Positions 34,858 through 47,167 of a stretch of 64,000 nucleotides of DNA are shown piece after piece. The notes under the pieces were generated by a model. The model ran no database searches and was not told the origin of the DNA. It saw only the letters and a list, made by a program, of their open reading frames with translations. Numbering within the stretch: the first letter of the stretch is position 1; each line of letters begins with the position of its first letter. The stretch is from Rhizomys pruinosus (lineage: Eukaryota; Chordata; Mammalia; Rodentia; Spalacidae). A program made the translations under genes and the position numbers. The stretch lies in NCBI GenBank assembly GCA_009823505.1, contig VZQC01001040.1, positions 1,493,410 through 1,557,409 of the forward strand, in the 5' to 3' direction.

Positions 34858-35587
34858 GCTTTTTTTCCTAAGGCTCCAACTATTTGCTTGTCTGCGCTCT
34901 CCTTCCATGATCCTCTCCAGCTGCAGTCCAAGGCAATGAAATTATAAATTCTACTTGCTTTCAATAAGAAGTGATTCATGGAGTCGTAGTGCCATGTCCT
35001 TTTGAAATATCCCAGTTAAAAAGCATTTTGATTATTTTGTAAACAAATTGCATGGGTTTCGTGAAATAGACTATACAGAAAATAATGATTTATATCAGCA
35101 AGGAGAAGAGCATTTTCTGTTAAGGAGAAAATGAAAACCATCTGATCCTCTCATAATGGAAAACCTAGGGCAATTTTCTGATAAAGTGTTAAGCCATTGA
35201 ATCACTTTTAAATCTGCACTTTATTTCTTTTAAACACTTTGTTCCTATGGACATGCATTTGATATATTTGCTATTTAAATACTTTATGATTTATGAATGT
35301 GTAGTACCCAAAATTTCTAGAAATCTTTATAAACTAATGCAATAAAACTGGCATATATATATAGTCAAAAATTCAAATATTAACTTGATGAAACTGTCAT
35401 ATATTGTGAATTTTTAAATTAAATAAAAAACCCATTATATTCAATTTTTTACTGTTTATTTTTTAAACTTACATTCTTTTATTCATATTTTTAAAATTTA
35501 TTTTAAAAACTGAATTATATCCTAACCTAAAATTTTTTATGGCATCATGTTGGTTTTATACATAATTTCTTTGTCAATTCCCTCTAT
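34858..35587. other. No assigned feature
   Basis: AT-rich DNA preceding a T run at 35588-35612 that may be the reversed tail of the following L1. Confidence 0.4.
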
Positions 35588-36211
35588 TTTTTTTTTTGTT
35601 TTGTTTTTAATTCCTGAACCCATTTAGGGATTCACAGCTTAATGGTAAACCTACATGCAGGTGAAAAGGTATTTAACTTTACATTCCTACATTACATAGC
35701 AAGTTAATGTATGTTTTAATGTACTTTTAAAAAAGAACTATTCTTTCTAATAAATCTTAGAACTGAGGAAAATAGTCATAAGCTTCAAGTTTTATCTATA
35801 GCAATATCAGTCAAGGTGATATTATCTTTACTAACAAATTACTCACTTTGACTTATATCTAAGGATTTGGTGCTATGATCCACAAATGAGGGACACCATT
35901 CATCGTTTGCTTTTCTGAAATTATGTTACTTCACTTAGCATAACAGCTTCTAGTTCCATCCATTTACCTGCACATTTCATGATGTCATCTTTCTTTACCA
36001 CTGTATAGAACTCCATCGTGTAAATGTTCCACATTTCATTATCCATTCATCAGTTGAGGGACACTTGAGTTGCTTCCAGCTCTTTGATATTGTGAAAAGA
36101 GCAGCAATAAACATGGTCATACACATATCTCTACTATAGGATGAATCCTTTGGGTATATATACTCAGGAGTGGAATGACAGGGTCAAGTGGTATGTTCAT
36201 TTTTAGTCTTT

Positions 36212-36228
36212 TTTTTTATTATACTACA

Positions 36229-36259
<31 letters not shown>

Positions 36260-37476
36260 TTTTTAAGGGATTCTACAATACAATGACACAGTTGTTTGCA
36301 GATAACATTGATGTTACTCAGTATGTCATACAATTAAGTAATTGGTGCATTTTGCAAGTATCTATGTCCAAATTTTGAACAACCCAAGGTTCCCATAGTC
36401 CAGTTGGAGAAGCTTGTATGCACAGGCATGTTGATCAATCAGGTGTCCAGACTATATTCCTGTAGTCTCATGATTCACCCCTATCTCTCCACAGCCCTTA
36501 CAATCTACCACGCCTCCTCTTCCGCAGTTTGTTTTCTGGCTGGGAAAAAGGGGCAAGGTGTATGAGAGGCAAAACAGTCTAATTTCTCTGAGCTGTTGTA
36601 TTTGGATTCCAGTCTGTTCAGTTTGTTTCCCTTCACGGATGGACAGCTTTCCGGTGATACCCATTTCTAGTCATTACTAACAATAGCCAAGTGCTATGGA
36701 TGTACAGCATTTTAAGCAGTCCACTTCTTGTGTAAGCTTTAAAAGCTGTGCGATAGACACAGCTTGCCTTGGATGGTATGCTAATCCGCCAACTGTGGAT
36801 TCTCTATAAAAGATAACAAGTTATTACTGTGGCTAATAACATCACCTAACCACTAGAGAATACATGTGAGCTTGTGGCATCCGCTGTTGTGAGTTATTCC
36901 TCCACAAGAGAGAGCTAACAGCCAAATAGGTTTGGGGATATAATTTTAGCCACTTGGCTGCCACTGTTGCACAGAATCTCCAGGCTGTTGAGGTGTCGCT
37001 GATTTTCGGAGGGTCTGCTTTTGTCTCACGGGAGACCAATTTATTTTTTCGTGTATTTCTGTTAGTGCCTTTGGTAACGCTTCTAGCATTCAGAGGCGGT
37101 GTCGCTAGCAATGTGAGGTTCATAACATTTTTCATGTCACACCAGGTCTGCGACAACGCTCTGTTCAACAATAGCAAAACGCTGGCAACCAACCCAACTG
37201 CCCCTCAACTGTGAGGGATAGAAAAAATGTGGTACATGTACACCATGGAGTTCTAGCAGCAATAAAGACGGATGATATCATGAACTTTGCAGGTTAAATG
37301 GATGGCTCGGCGGATATTATATTAAGTGGAAGTAACACAATCATAGAAAAACCGACGACCATGGTATCCCTCTCTGTGATGCTAGCATCATATCCCAGTT
37401 ATTAGTCTTTATGTGATGAGGGTGCATCTTAAAGAAACCACAACTTGAAAGGACGATTCAGGAAAAACCTCCTGAC
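36212..37476 (-). mobile_element. Nested 5'-inverted L1 (1,265 bp)
   Basis: Perfect 15-bp target-site duplication TCATTTTTAGTCTTT at 36197-36211 and 37477-37491, within the host L1 ORF2. A T-rich reversed tail lies at the left. The minus strand (about 36212-37155) is 3'UTR, and about 37156-37476 is plus-strand ORF2 C-terminus plus first 3'UTR bases, the segment just upstream. The open 116-codon minus frame at 36842-37192 is 3'UTR plus inverted ORF2 and not a gene. Confidence 0.85.
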
Positions 37477-38006
37477 TCATTTTTAGTCTTTACGGCGTTC
37501 CTCTACACGCTTTCCATAGTAGTTGCAGACTTGGCAATCATGGGCAGTGAATGAGGAGCCTCCTTCCCACAACATCTCCAGCATTGGTATCATTTGTTTC
37601 CCTGATCATATCCAGTCTTTCTGGGGTGGTAAGTACGATGGAACTATTAAGATTGTTCTAAATTGCTTAATACTAACAATGTTGAATGTTTTTAAAGATG
37701 TTTCTTAGCCATCTGTACTTCTCTTGAGAAGTCACAGTTCAATTCTTTAAGCATCTTTTTTAAAAATTTTTTAGTCTTTGTTTCTTGGTCCTTGTTTTTG
37801 TGAGTACTTTATATACTCTGGATGTTAGACCTTATCATATGGTCACTGGTGAAGATTCTCCTACTCTATGGGTTTTTATTTCACTTCTTTGATTGTTTAT
37901 TTGTACCAGATACAGAAGCTTTTTAGTCTTATGAGGTCCCACTTGTTGGTTCTGGACCCCTTATTTCCTGTGCATACTACGTGTCTGATTTAAATAAAGT
38001 CTTTTC

Positions 38007-38868
38007 ATGAGTGATAAGCATTACTCTTCATGCAAAACACAGTCTACAGATTCGTTGTGCCCAAACCCCCACAGTCCCACCATTTTCAGTGGGGGGGGTG
38101 GTGGGGGGGGGGGGGACCGGTGTTTGCTTCAATTAAGTTGATCAAATGAGTGTCAGACTACATTGCTGCTAGTTCACCGTGCACCCCCAATCAAGTCTTA
38201 TCATTCTACCATTGGCCCCCTCTTCCGCAGAGCTTCTCCTAGGCTTAGAACAAGGGGCACCAGGTGGCTGAGAAGTAAAACTGTCTCCTCTTCTGGGCTT
38301 GTGATTGGCTTCCTGGTCAATTTGGGCTGTCTTCATTTCATTGGCTGACAGTTTGGTCAGGAATAACCTTTCGATCCTAACTAATGAAGCAAAGCATAGT
38401 AAACTTATAGTATTTAAGCATTCACTAATCAGTTATGGTAGGTTCTTGGCATAGACACATATGTTTGGCTGATATGTTAATCCATGAATTACATTTACCC
38501 TGTTAAATATGACAGGGTTTTTACTGTGGCTTAAACATCTCCTAACCTGTTAGAGGATGAGGGCTTGTGGCATCAGCCATGGTTATTCTTCCAAGGAGAG
38601 ACCTAATAGCCAATTATGTTGGATTTACAGGCACCCATGCTCGCCTCTGGCAGTCTGTAGATTGGTTTTGCACGAAGATCTTATACTCCTGGGTTATCAC
38701 TATAGCTATAAAAAATGAAAAAAAAAACTGAAAGATGCGGACGTTATGGAACCGCAACCATGATCTGGGTGGGGGGGGGGTGGGGGGAAGGGGAAAGGGA
38801 TAAATATGCCTGATCGAATTGGAAAATGCTGTACGAAAGAACAAACCTCAATAAACATTAAATAAAAA
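38007..38868 (+). mobile_element. Nested 5'-inverted L1 3'UTR (862 bp)
   Basis: An 11-bp target-site duplication, AAAGTCTTTTC, lies at 37996-38006 and 38869-38879, and an A tail ends the element on the right. Bases 38007 to about 38630 are 3'UTR in reverse. From about 38631 the 3'UTR continues in sense, through the G-rich tract (38767-38800) to the tail. About 50 bp of 3'UTR occurs in both segments, so the junction kept a short duplication. A G run of over 20 bases lies at 38090-38116. Confidence 0.88.
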
Positions 38869-39370
38869 AAAGTCTTTTCCTACACATATATCTTCTAGGT
38901 TACTGCAATGTTTTCTTCTAAAATTTTCAGAGTTTCAGGTTGCACAACCCAACAAACAAGAAGAAATAACAAAACATCAGAGCAGAGATCAATGAAATAG
39001 AACAAAGCAAATAATACAAAGAATCAATGAGTTCAAGAGCTGGTTCTCTGAAAGGATAAACAGGATAACAGACACTTAGCCCATTTAATCAAAAGAAAGA
39101 AAGAAACTCCAAATCATCAAAATTAGAGATGAAAGGGGAAACATCACAACAGATAACAAAAAGATGCAGAACATCTTACAGGAATACTTAAAAAACCCTT
39201 ACTCCATTAAACTTAAAAACCAAAAAGAAGTGGCTAAATATCTGAAATCAGGGAACTTGCCAAAGCATAACTAAGAAGAAATCAACAACTTAAACACTCA
39301 TAACATATGGAGAAATTTAAACAATAATACAAATCCTCCCAAGGGATAAAACAAAAAAGCCCCGGCCCTG

Positions 39371-40256
39371 ATGGATTTACAGCAGAATTTCTATCAGACA
39401 TTTAAAGAGGACCTTCAACCAATGATATTATTTAATTTATTCAAAAGGATAGAAACAGAGGGAAATCTCCCAAATTCTTTCTGTGAAGCCAGCATCACTC
39501 TAATACCAAACCCAGGCAAAGATACAACCAAAAAAGAAAACTATAGCCCCATATCCTTAATGAATATAGATGAAAAGATTCTCCACAAAATACTTGCAAA
39601 CTGCATACAGACACAGATCAAAAAGGTCATCTACCATGACCAACTCAGATTTATTCCAGAGATGCAGGGATAGTTCAATATACAAAAGTCAATAAATGTC
39701 GTAAATCATATAAATGGACTCAAAGACAAAAACCACATGCTCATTTCAACTGATGCAGAAAAAGCTTTTGATAAAATTCAACATGCATCTATGTTTAGAG
39801 TAAGATGGAATTGGACTGGAGAGAACATGCCTCAACATAATTAAAGTATATACAACAAACCTATAATCAACATCATTCTAAATGGAAAAAAATTAGAAGT
39901 ACTCCCCTTAAAGTCAGGAACCTGGCAAGGCTGCCCACTATCTCCACTCCTTTTCAGTACAGTGCTTGAAACTCTTGCTAGAGCAATAAGACAGGAGAAG
40001 GAAATTAATGAAAGGAGTACTAATTGGAAAAGAAGAGATCAAACTATCCCTTTTTGCAGATGACATGATATTATATTTAAGGGATGCCAAAAATTCCACC
40101 AGAAAACTCATAGAAATGATTAACAGATCAGTAAATTGGCAGGTAATAAAATTAATCTACAAAATCAGTGGCCTTTCTATGCTAATAATAAGCAACTGGA
40201 GGAGTACAAACCCTCCCATTCACATATCCTCAAAAAATACATCAGAACGAACCTGA
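39371..40256 (+). pseudogene. L1 ORF2 reverse-transcriptase region, broken
   Basis: Open pieces at 39371-39673 and 40008-40256 read as the L1 RT domain. The first includes the [13 protein letters not shown] and [11 protein letters not shown] segments, and the second includes the catalytic FADDMILYL motif. Stops and frame changes separate them, and neither is complete. They belong to the inverted 5' part of the host L1, so the element has no intact ORF2. Confidence 0.88.
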
Positions 40257-40805
40257 CCAAAGACATTAAAGATCTCTATAATGCAAATTTTAAATCTTTG
40301 AAGAAGGGTATTGAGGAAAATATAGGAAGATCTCCCATCCTCATGGATCAGAAGAATTAATATGATAAAATGACCATCCTACTCAAATTAATATATAGAT
40401 TCAATGCAATTCCAAAATCCTCATGATTTTTTTCTTCACAGAATTAGGAAAAAAATCCTAAAATTCATATGGAAAAACTAAAGACCCTGGATAGCCAAAG
40501 CAACCTTGAGCACAAAGAGTAATGCAGGGTGGATTACTGTACCAGATTTCAAACTCTGTTACAGAGCTATAGTCATAAAAACAGTGTGGTACTGGCACAA
40601 AAATAGACCAATCAATGGAACAAAATTGAAGACCCAAACTTGAGTACAAACAAGTTCAGCCACCTGATATTTGAAAAAGGGGCCAAGAACACTCACTGGA
40701 GGAAAGGCAGTATCTTCAGCAAATGGTCCTGGCGAAACTGGATCACCACTTGTGGGAGAATGAAATCAAACCCCTACCTTTTGCCTTGTAAAAAAGTCAA
40801 CTAAA

Positions 40806-41055
40806 CTTAGATTCTTATAAAAAAGACCTTTATTTCCTCATGAAAATCAGTGCTAGTGCACCCCTTCTATCATATGAGTACACAAGTTGCTGGTGAAGAT
40901 GAGAAATTAGAAGCTGCCTTCCTACAGTGCAACAGCCCTCTAAAGGAGATGTTGGTTGTATTGACTCATTGGCAACTCCAATGAGGTGGTGAATTAGTAG
41001 TGAAGAGGTCCCTATGTTTTTGAGGGCTGTGACTCTTGAGAGGGGAACCTACTAC
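40806..41055. other. Unassigned DNA after the L1
   Basis: No feature recognised. Confidence 0.4.
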
Positions 41056-41218
41056 TTTTTTATTTATTCACTTTTTTTTTATGAGACAGGGTCTCCCTGA
41101 AGCCTCAGCTGGCCTGGAATTTGCTATGTAGACCAGGCTGGACTTGAACTCACAAAGATCCATCTGCCTCTGCCTCCTAAGTGCTGGGATTGAAGGCCTG
41201 TGCCACTAGGCATTTGTA
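41056..41218 (-). mobile_element. B1 SINE
   Basis: Reverse copy: T-rich tail, GAGACAGGGTCTCCCTGAAG, GACCAGGCTGGACTTGAACT, GGGATTGAAGGCCTG. Confidence 0.92.
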
Positions 41219-41665
41219 ATTAAGTTACCCTGAAGGCAATCCCAGTCAATGATCTGTAGTGAAACTGCCACAGATCCTAAGTGGAAGTTGACCAGACTAA
41301 GTAGTTGTGGATTATCAAGGACAGGACAGAAAACTACAAAACTCAGGAGAGAAGAAGTTTCTGTGTAAAGAGCTCAGTGCCAATTCCCCTCCCATTTTTG
41401 GCAGGAGAAGGATTACCTTGGAAACTCATAGGACTGACTGCAGAGGTCAGAAAGTAGATCAACCTCCAGGGGAAGCCATTCAGTTTTCCCTCCCAGGACT
41501 GAGAACTGTAGAGCTCAGTTTCATTGGATACTCCTCATCATTATCGCTATTTTTCTGTGTTTTGTTTAGTACTGAGCAGAATCACAAGGAACTGAAACAG
41601 GTCTTTCCGTCACACATCATGCGTTTTCCATCTGCCTTCCCCAAATCTCAACACCCTTAAGAAAC
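41219..41665. other. Unassigned DNA with a 117-codon frame
   Basis: The frame at 41307-41660 (plus) is the longest here outside a recognised repeat. It has no recognised domain, a hydrophobic stretch rich in S, L and F near its middle, and no visible splice or promoter context. I treat it as chance or an unrecognised repeat. Confidence 0.35.
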
Positions 41666-41679
41666 ACCCCTTAGATTTT

Positions 41680-42675
41680 TTTAATTATTTTTTTTTCATT
41701 TTTTAACAATAAGTAATAATTTATGAGTACAAGCATCCTTCATGTAAAACCAATTTGCAAGCAGTTGTGCCCAAACCCACATAGCCCAAGGATCCCACCA
41801 TCCAGCTGGGGGGTTTGTATGTTCAATCAAGTTGATCAAATAAGTGTCCAGTCTATATTATTATGGTCTCACCATTCACCCCAATCACAGCCCTTACATT
41901 CTACCATGCCCCCTCCTCTGCAGATTATTCCCTAGGCTTAGAAAAGGGGCACAGGTGGACAAGAAGCAAAACAGTCTACTTTCTCTGGAGCTGTTGTTTT
42001 GGACTCTGGTCAATTCTGGCTGTTTCCTTTCATGGGCTGACAGTTTGTCCAGGAATAACCTTTCAATCCTACTAATGAAGCACAGGCATTTAGATATATA
42101 GGTATTTAAACAGTACTAATTGTTATGGTAGGTTACTTTGGTATAGACACAGGTATTTGGATGGTATGTTAATCTATGAATTACATTTTTTTCCTGTAAA
42201 ATGTGACAGGGTCTTACTGTGGCTCATAACATCTCCTAACCACTAGAGGATGTAAGCTTGTGGCATCAGTCATGGGTTATTCCTCCAAGGAGAGAGCTAA
42301 TAGCCAATTAGATTTTTAACACAGGAGAGCTCTGATATCAGCAATGGATTATTCTACCAAGGAGATGTTGGCCAGGGGAGCCAAGGCCCCCCAAAAGGTA
42401 AAGGCTTCTTGCCTGTAAACTGGGATACCTGCAAGAAGAGAGGTGATAAGGCCCTGCTGTCAAAGACCTGATGTAAGCATGGGAAAGATGTATTGAGACC
42501 GCACTTGCAAGTGTACAGTTGGTCTCTGGAATAACAGAGAGTGTTACCAAAGACCACTAAACCAATAAAGCAAATATAGGTCTCCTTGAGTCAAGCAAGA
42601 TTCCTCCGTCAGCACCAGCTACACCTCACCTGCCTGGAAATACTGTGCATCAGTGGCAGCCATATGCTCATATAT
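41680..42675 (-). mobile_element. 5'-inverted L1 3'UTR, ends at internal A-rich tract (996 bp)
   Basis: Perfect 14-bp target-site duplication ACCCCTTAGATTTT at 41666-41679 and 42676-42689. Minus-strand 3'UTR fills 41680 to about 42325. Plus-strand 3'UTR fills about 42326-42675 and is the segment directly upstream, as judged from the contiguous order in the copy at 36212-37155. Unlike the copies at 19533, 38007 and 48181, it stops at the A-rich tract in mid 3'UTR and lacks the terminal G-rich segment. Confidence 0.88.
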
Positions 42676-42699
42676 ACCCCTTAGATTTTAGCACCTGCA

Positions 42700-43010
42700 A
42701 GAAAACAAGGTATATAGAATTTTATTCAGCAGTAAATAATACAATTATGTCATTTTCAGGAAAATGGATGGAATTGGAGACTATCATATTGAGCTAAGTA
42801 AGTCAGATACAGAAAAACAATTATGATTTTTCTGCGTGTGTGTGTGTGTGTGTGTGTGTGTACATACATGTGATGTGAAAGTAGGACAGGTATTTATGGG
42901 GAGGAAGAGACATTGGGAGAAGTAAAGAAGAAAGGGAGAACTGCAATGATACTTGTATGAAGAATGTCCAAATTGCATCCCATTATTTTGTATGCTAACT
43001 GATAAGATGG
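42700..43010 (+). mobile_element. Old L1 ORF2 end and 3'UTR
   Basis: ATTTTATTCAGCAGTAAATA and CAGGAAAATGGATGGAATTG mark the ORF2 C-terminus, and TTATTTTGTATGCTAACTG marks the 3' end, matching the tail at 31620-31650. A (GT)n run lies at 42837-42862. Confidence 0.75.
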
Positions 43011-43024
43011 TTTGGATGCTAGGA

Positions 43025-43056
<32 letters not shown>
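43025..43056. repeat. (ATT)n microsatellite
   Basis: About 10 ATT units. Confidence 0.93.
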
Positions 43057-45444
43057 GTGTGGTCTTGGTAAAATAGGAAGCTTAGAGTATTTGGGAAGTT
43101 TTAGTTAGTTAGTAAGGGAAGTCACCTCCTCCATGTTTAGAATGATTGTTTTGGTTTTGGATTTCTTCTTGTACATAGGCCACCTCAGACACTAAGAAAA
43201 AGGCTGTCCCCATGTGCATTAGAAAGCAAAATAATGATATAAGACAAAACAAAGCAAACATTGCTGTATTTTTGCTTTGTTTGTATTTTGTGTCCAATAA
43301 TTGAACTTTGGAAAGAGATGATAACACAAACAACAGTTCTATTGTCTGGGTGTCACACTTTAAAGCCACGTCTCCTTTCTGTTTGATTCCATTTTATAGC
43401 ATCTTTAAAGCAAAACTTGGCTATGTGAGATATAATCACTGGGGAAATTGAATTTTCTCTTTTCCTTTGTAGAAAAAGTAAAGAATTGTTTTGCCTTCTT
43501 CATGCTGTGGTAAAGTTCTGATTCAAGCCAGATAACAACAGGATGTCAGCTACCACTTGACTTGTTTTCCTTAATTTATTAATAACGAAGGCTTATTGTC
43601 ATTCTGTTTACAAAGTTCCTTTGCTTCTTACAACAACATGGTGTAATAAGCAGGCAGGTGTGTTTCAGTGTCCTTGGTGTGGAGATTCACTAAGAATAGA
43701 AGGTCTCTGAAACCCTCAGACTCTTAATTCAATGCTCTTTCTAATCCTCCTTCAACACACACACACAGGCATACACACACACATGCATGCAAACACACAT
43801 TCACATAATATACATATACATATACATATATGCAGATACTCATATACATATATAAAATACACAGAACAGGTGACTTGACAGAGTCACTAAAGCACAAATA
43901 AGTAAACTGGAACTTCCACTGCATAGCATGGAGCATTTCTCAGAATTCAATCTGATTCTCAGAGACCCAGGACAGAAGGCTGGCTAGAAGGAAGGTTTAA
44001 ATTAATTCTACCTTTTATTTTATTTTTTAACCATACTCACCTCCCAAGTCCCAAAGAGAGCTGTGACTTTTCCAATACAAAAAGTAAGTTATCCCTGTCC
44101 ATGTTTTCTCTGTACTATAATCTACCCATCTAGATGTAGGATTTGGAAGAGATAGAAAATTTGAGAGAAAATACCTAACATTGTAAGCGTTTTGTGCTAA
44201 GCAATTTGTTTACCTTATGCGACGTTTTTATGTTTCTCATCATACTGTGATTTGTCTTTTGCTTTGTCTGAAAAATAAATGATGCTGACAACAAACTTTG
44301 TTTGGGATTATGGGATTTTCAGACAACCCCTGTGAGATATGCAAAGTAGATTCTGCTCATTTCTTTTATGTGTTATCTTGCTAGAAGATCTTACTTAGCT
44401 ATTGAAAAGCCTAGAAATATGAAAGTGTTTAAGTGTTACTTTTCTTGTTCTCTTTTTATATCAGGAAAATAACACATTATCAAAGCCATCTATTATATTC
44501 ACTCTGAGAAAGAAGATGCTTCAGGAGGCTCTGTGGCAGTTAGTAAAAGCTGAACATTTAAGGCATCCTCTGTGAGACAGGAGCCTGGTATGTCAGTCAT
44601 GATGCAAGTCAGCTGCCTTGACATAGGGAGTGGTTTTACCCCACAGGGAGGCAGGATGGAATTGTGGTTAAAAGTTCCAGTTCCAAACATTGATATATGA
44701 GAATTTTACTTCTGTGCCTTGCTATACTGGTCATATGTCAGCTGTTGAGCTCTAAATGTTTTTGGATGTACACACACATTAAAAAAAATAACATGACATG
44801 CAGTCATAGAATTAAAATAATACAAAAGCATAAAATATAAACCTTATTTTTAATAATAGTTTCTCATTGTGTTAAAACATAATGGATTATGTTTTGGACT
44901 TCATCACAGAAAAGAAAATCCAAATACATTTCATTTTTCTTTGTTTCATACTAAAGTTAGCCAAAGTTGCAGCTTAAACCTTCTTAATTTTTATTCACCA
45001 CATCTTTAAAGATGTGGTAGATTGTATTTTTTTCCCTTTAGCCTGGGAGAGTTTGAGACTAAGTTGGAAGAGATACCATGGACCTGAGAAACTAAGTCAT
45101 AAAGGAAGCTGCTGTTCCTTGAGTTCCTGTGAGAGGCAGCCCGTGGACTCATCCCACAGTGAAAGAGCTTAAGATCTGAACAGAGGGAACTGTGGTGCAT
45201 TACTGAGACCTCTTATATATTGCTAGATGACAGGTAAGACCTTCCAGGCTGTTTGAATGAGTCAAATGGAAGTGGCTAACTAAATGACTAGTTGTTGACT
45301 AGCGCAATGAGAAAAATAATAATACAGAAATTGGCATTGAGGAGGAGGGACATTGCTGGGATGAAACTGATCATGTATTTCTCAGGCCTTTGGATGTGGT
45401 TAGTGGGAGTTTGGAATTGTAAGCTAGAAAAGACCTAGAATGCT
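43057..45444. other. About 2.4 kb with no assigned gene
   Basis: Contains an imperfect CA/TA-rich stretch at 43752-43860. No exon, RNA gene or interspersed repeat is recognised. Confidence 0.45.
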
Positions 45445-45508
45445 GTAATCATTTATGTAATTATGTAATGATTTATGTAATCATTTATGTAATTATGTAA
45501 TGATTTAT
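45445..45508. repeat. Perfect 2 x 32-bp tandem duplication
   Basis: The 32-bp unit starting GTAATCATTTATGTAATT at 45445-45476 is repeated without change at 45477-45508. Each unit also has internal near-symmetry (ATCATTTATG / ATGATTTAT). Confidence 0.95.
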
Positions 45509-45831
45509 TCTGGGAGGAATTTGAAAGACCAAAACGGCTGAGGGAAATGCAGAGAGTGAGGGCCCGACTTCTTGGTTTCAGGAGGAAGGAGGAGCCTGTG
45601 TTAGTAGAGATCCTGGCCATTCATGTTGCGTTCTGGCAAAGAATCTCTGCATTCTAACCTCGCAGTGAGAACTTGAGTGAGGCTGAACTAAAATCAATGG
45701 AGTATTTTGTGGAGTGCATTTCAAGACAGGACAGTATCTAGGCTATGCAATGGTTACCGTTCACTGCTCTTATTCAACTCCACGGTGAAGGATACATGGA
45801 GAAGAAATGTGAAAATACGTGATTTGGCAAT

Positions 45832-46073
45832 TCTCCTGGTTTATGTGTCATCTTGACATAACCTAGAGGAAGTTTTAATTGGGGGACTGCCTTGATCAGA
45901 CTGGCCTGTCTCGAACTGACTTAGGAGGGCCCAGCCCACTGTGAGTGGTGCCATCCCTAGACAAGTGGGACAATGGCCTATGACCTGGAAGTGTAAGGGG
46001 AAATCAACCCTTTCTTCCTCAAGTTGGGTATAGTCAGAGCTATTCATCACAGCAACAGAAAGAAAACTAGGAC
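45832..46073 (+). mobile_element. ORR1-type MaLR LTR
   Basis: TGTGTCATCTTGACATAACC, GAGGGCCCAGCCCACTGTG, GGTGCCATCCCTAG, then a CCTTTCTTCCTCAAGTTGGG end and ATCACAGCAACAGAAAG. A middle portion of the usual LTR is missing. Confidence 0.8.
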
Positions 46074-46156
46074 AGCAAACAAAGGAAGCTGAACGAGCTT
46101 CAAGTTGCCAACAAGGCAGATGAGAAAGGAGTGTACTTTTAAAGAGGATTATCCTG

Positions 46157-46370
46157 CGCTGGCAAGGCCAGATGGCTCAGGCTGCTCTTGCAGAGGACCA
46201 GATTCAGTTCCCAGGACCCTTATGGTGGCTGGCACCCATCCTTAACACAATTTCCAGAGGATCCAATACCCTCTTCTGGCCACTGCAAGCATTGCATGCA
46301 TGTGGTATACTTACATATATACCTGTGCAGGCAAAATACTCAAATACATAAAATAAAAGTAAATATTTTA
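46157..46370 (+). mobile_element. Old B2/B3 SINE
   Basis: GGCCAGATGGCTCAGGCTGC to ACATAAAATAAAAGTAAAT. The head lacks several A-box bases. Confidence 0.78.
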
Positions 46371-46599
46371 AAAGAGGTTTATATCAATAAAGAGAAACCT
46401 AGTACTCTGTACTGGGACAATAGGAAAGGTATTATGAAAACCAAACCTATTCATTAAAGGCTCGACTTATACAAAATGCAAATTTATTTGTTGACTTGAG
46501 AATGTTGCCAAATGACTTCCCTTTTCAAAACCAACTGCCTCAGGAAGTATTTTCTGAGTCCTCCTCAAAGGTACACAGAGACCAAGGCAAATGTGACTC

Positions 46600-47128
46600 A
46601 GTGGGGCCAGGCTACCTCTCAAGCTGGTGGTGAACATGACAGAACTGTTCACGTTACTGATTTTACAGGCATATCAAATGTAGGAGTGAAGGGGCCACGA
46701 AGACTTGCATCAAGGTTTAGAAATTTGCTGAGGCTGGGCATTGTATGGCAGGGTCAGATCCCTTGAAAGAGGCCCTGAAGGGCCATTGCATGAAGCTGCA
46801 AAGGTGGGAAGGAGAATTTCCCATGGAGATTCCAGGATATTGGACATTTCAGGACCATAGGACATGCATTAAAGAAATCTGAAGGAATGTAGTAGAGCGA
46901 GCCAAGAAGAGACATTTTATGTCCTGTAGGCATCATAGCTGAAGGGGCAGAGCTGTTCAGGGCTATTGGAACTCAGATTCTGTCCTGAGTTCCAATATGC
47001 AGACAATATGCTATGCCGCCACTCCTCTCTGTTGTAGTGGGGATGCTTATTCTCTGCACAGCATTTTCAAAGTATATGACTTGTTTGTTTTTTAAGCATT
47101 TGTTTATTAGTGCATGCCTGCCTGCATC

Positions 47129-47167
<39 letters not shown>

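Larger units (their letters stand above)
35588..40805 (-). mobile_element. Large 5'-inverted L1, host of two nested L1s
   Basis: The minus strand carries ORF2 C-terminus and 3'UTR from about 35700 to 38942, interrupted at 36212-37476 and 38007-38868. From about 38943 to 40805 the plus strand carries ORF2 from the end of the endonuclease region through RT to just before the point where the sense part starts. The inverted part is therefore the directly upstream L1 segment, as expected from twin priming. Removing the two nested insertions restores a collinear minus-strand L1 across TCATTTTTAGTCTTT and AAAGTCTTTTC. The left end is approximate. Confidence 0.8.

Noticed and set aside
36842..37192. 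116-codon minus and 86-codon plus frames
   Set aside because: They span the junction between L1 3'UTR and inverted ORF2; the apparent protein is chimeric by chance.
41307..41660. 117-codon frame as a novel small protein
   Set aside because: No domain, no promoter, splice or conservation evidence, and it lies between repeats; length is within chance expectation for 64 kb.
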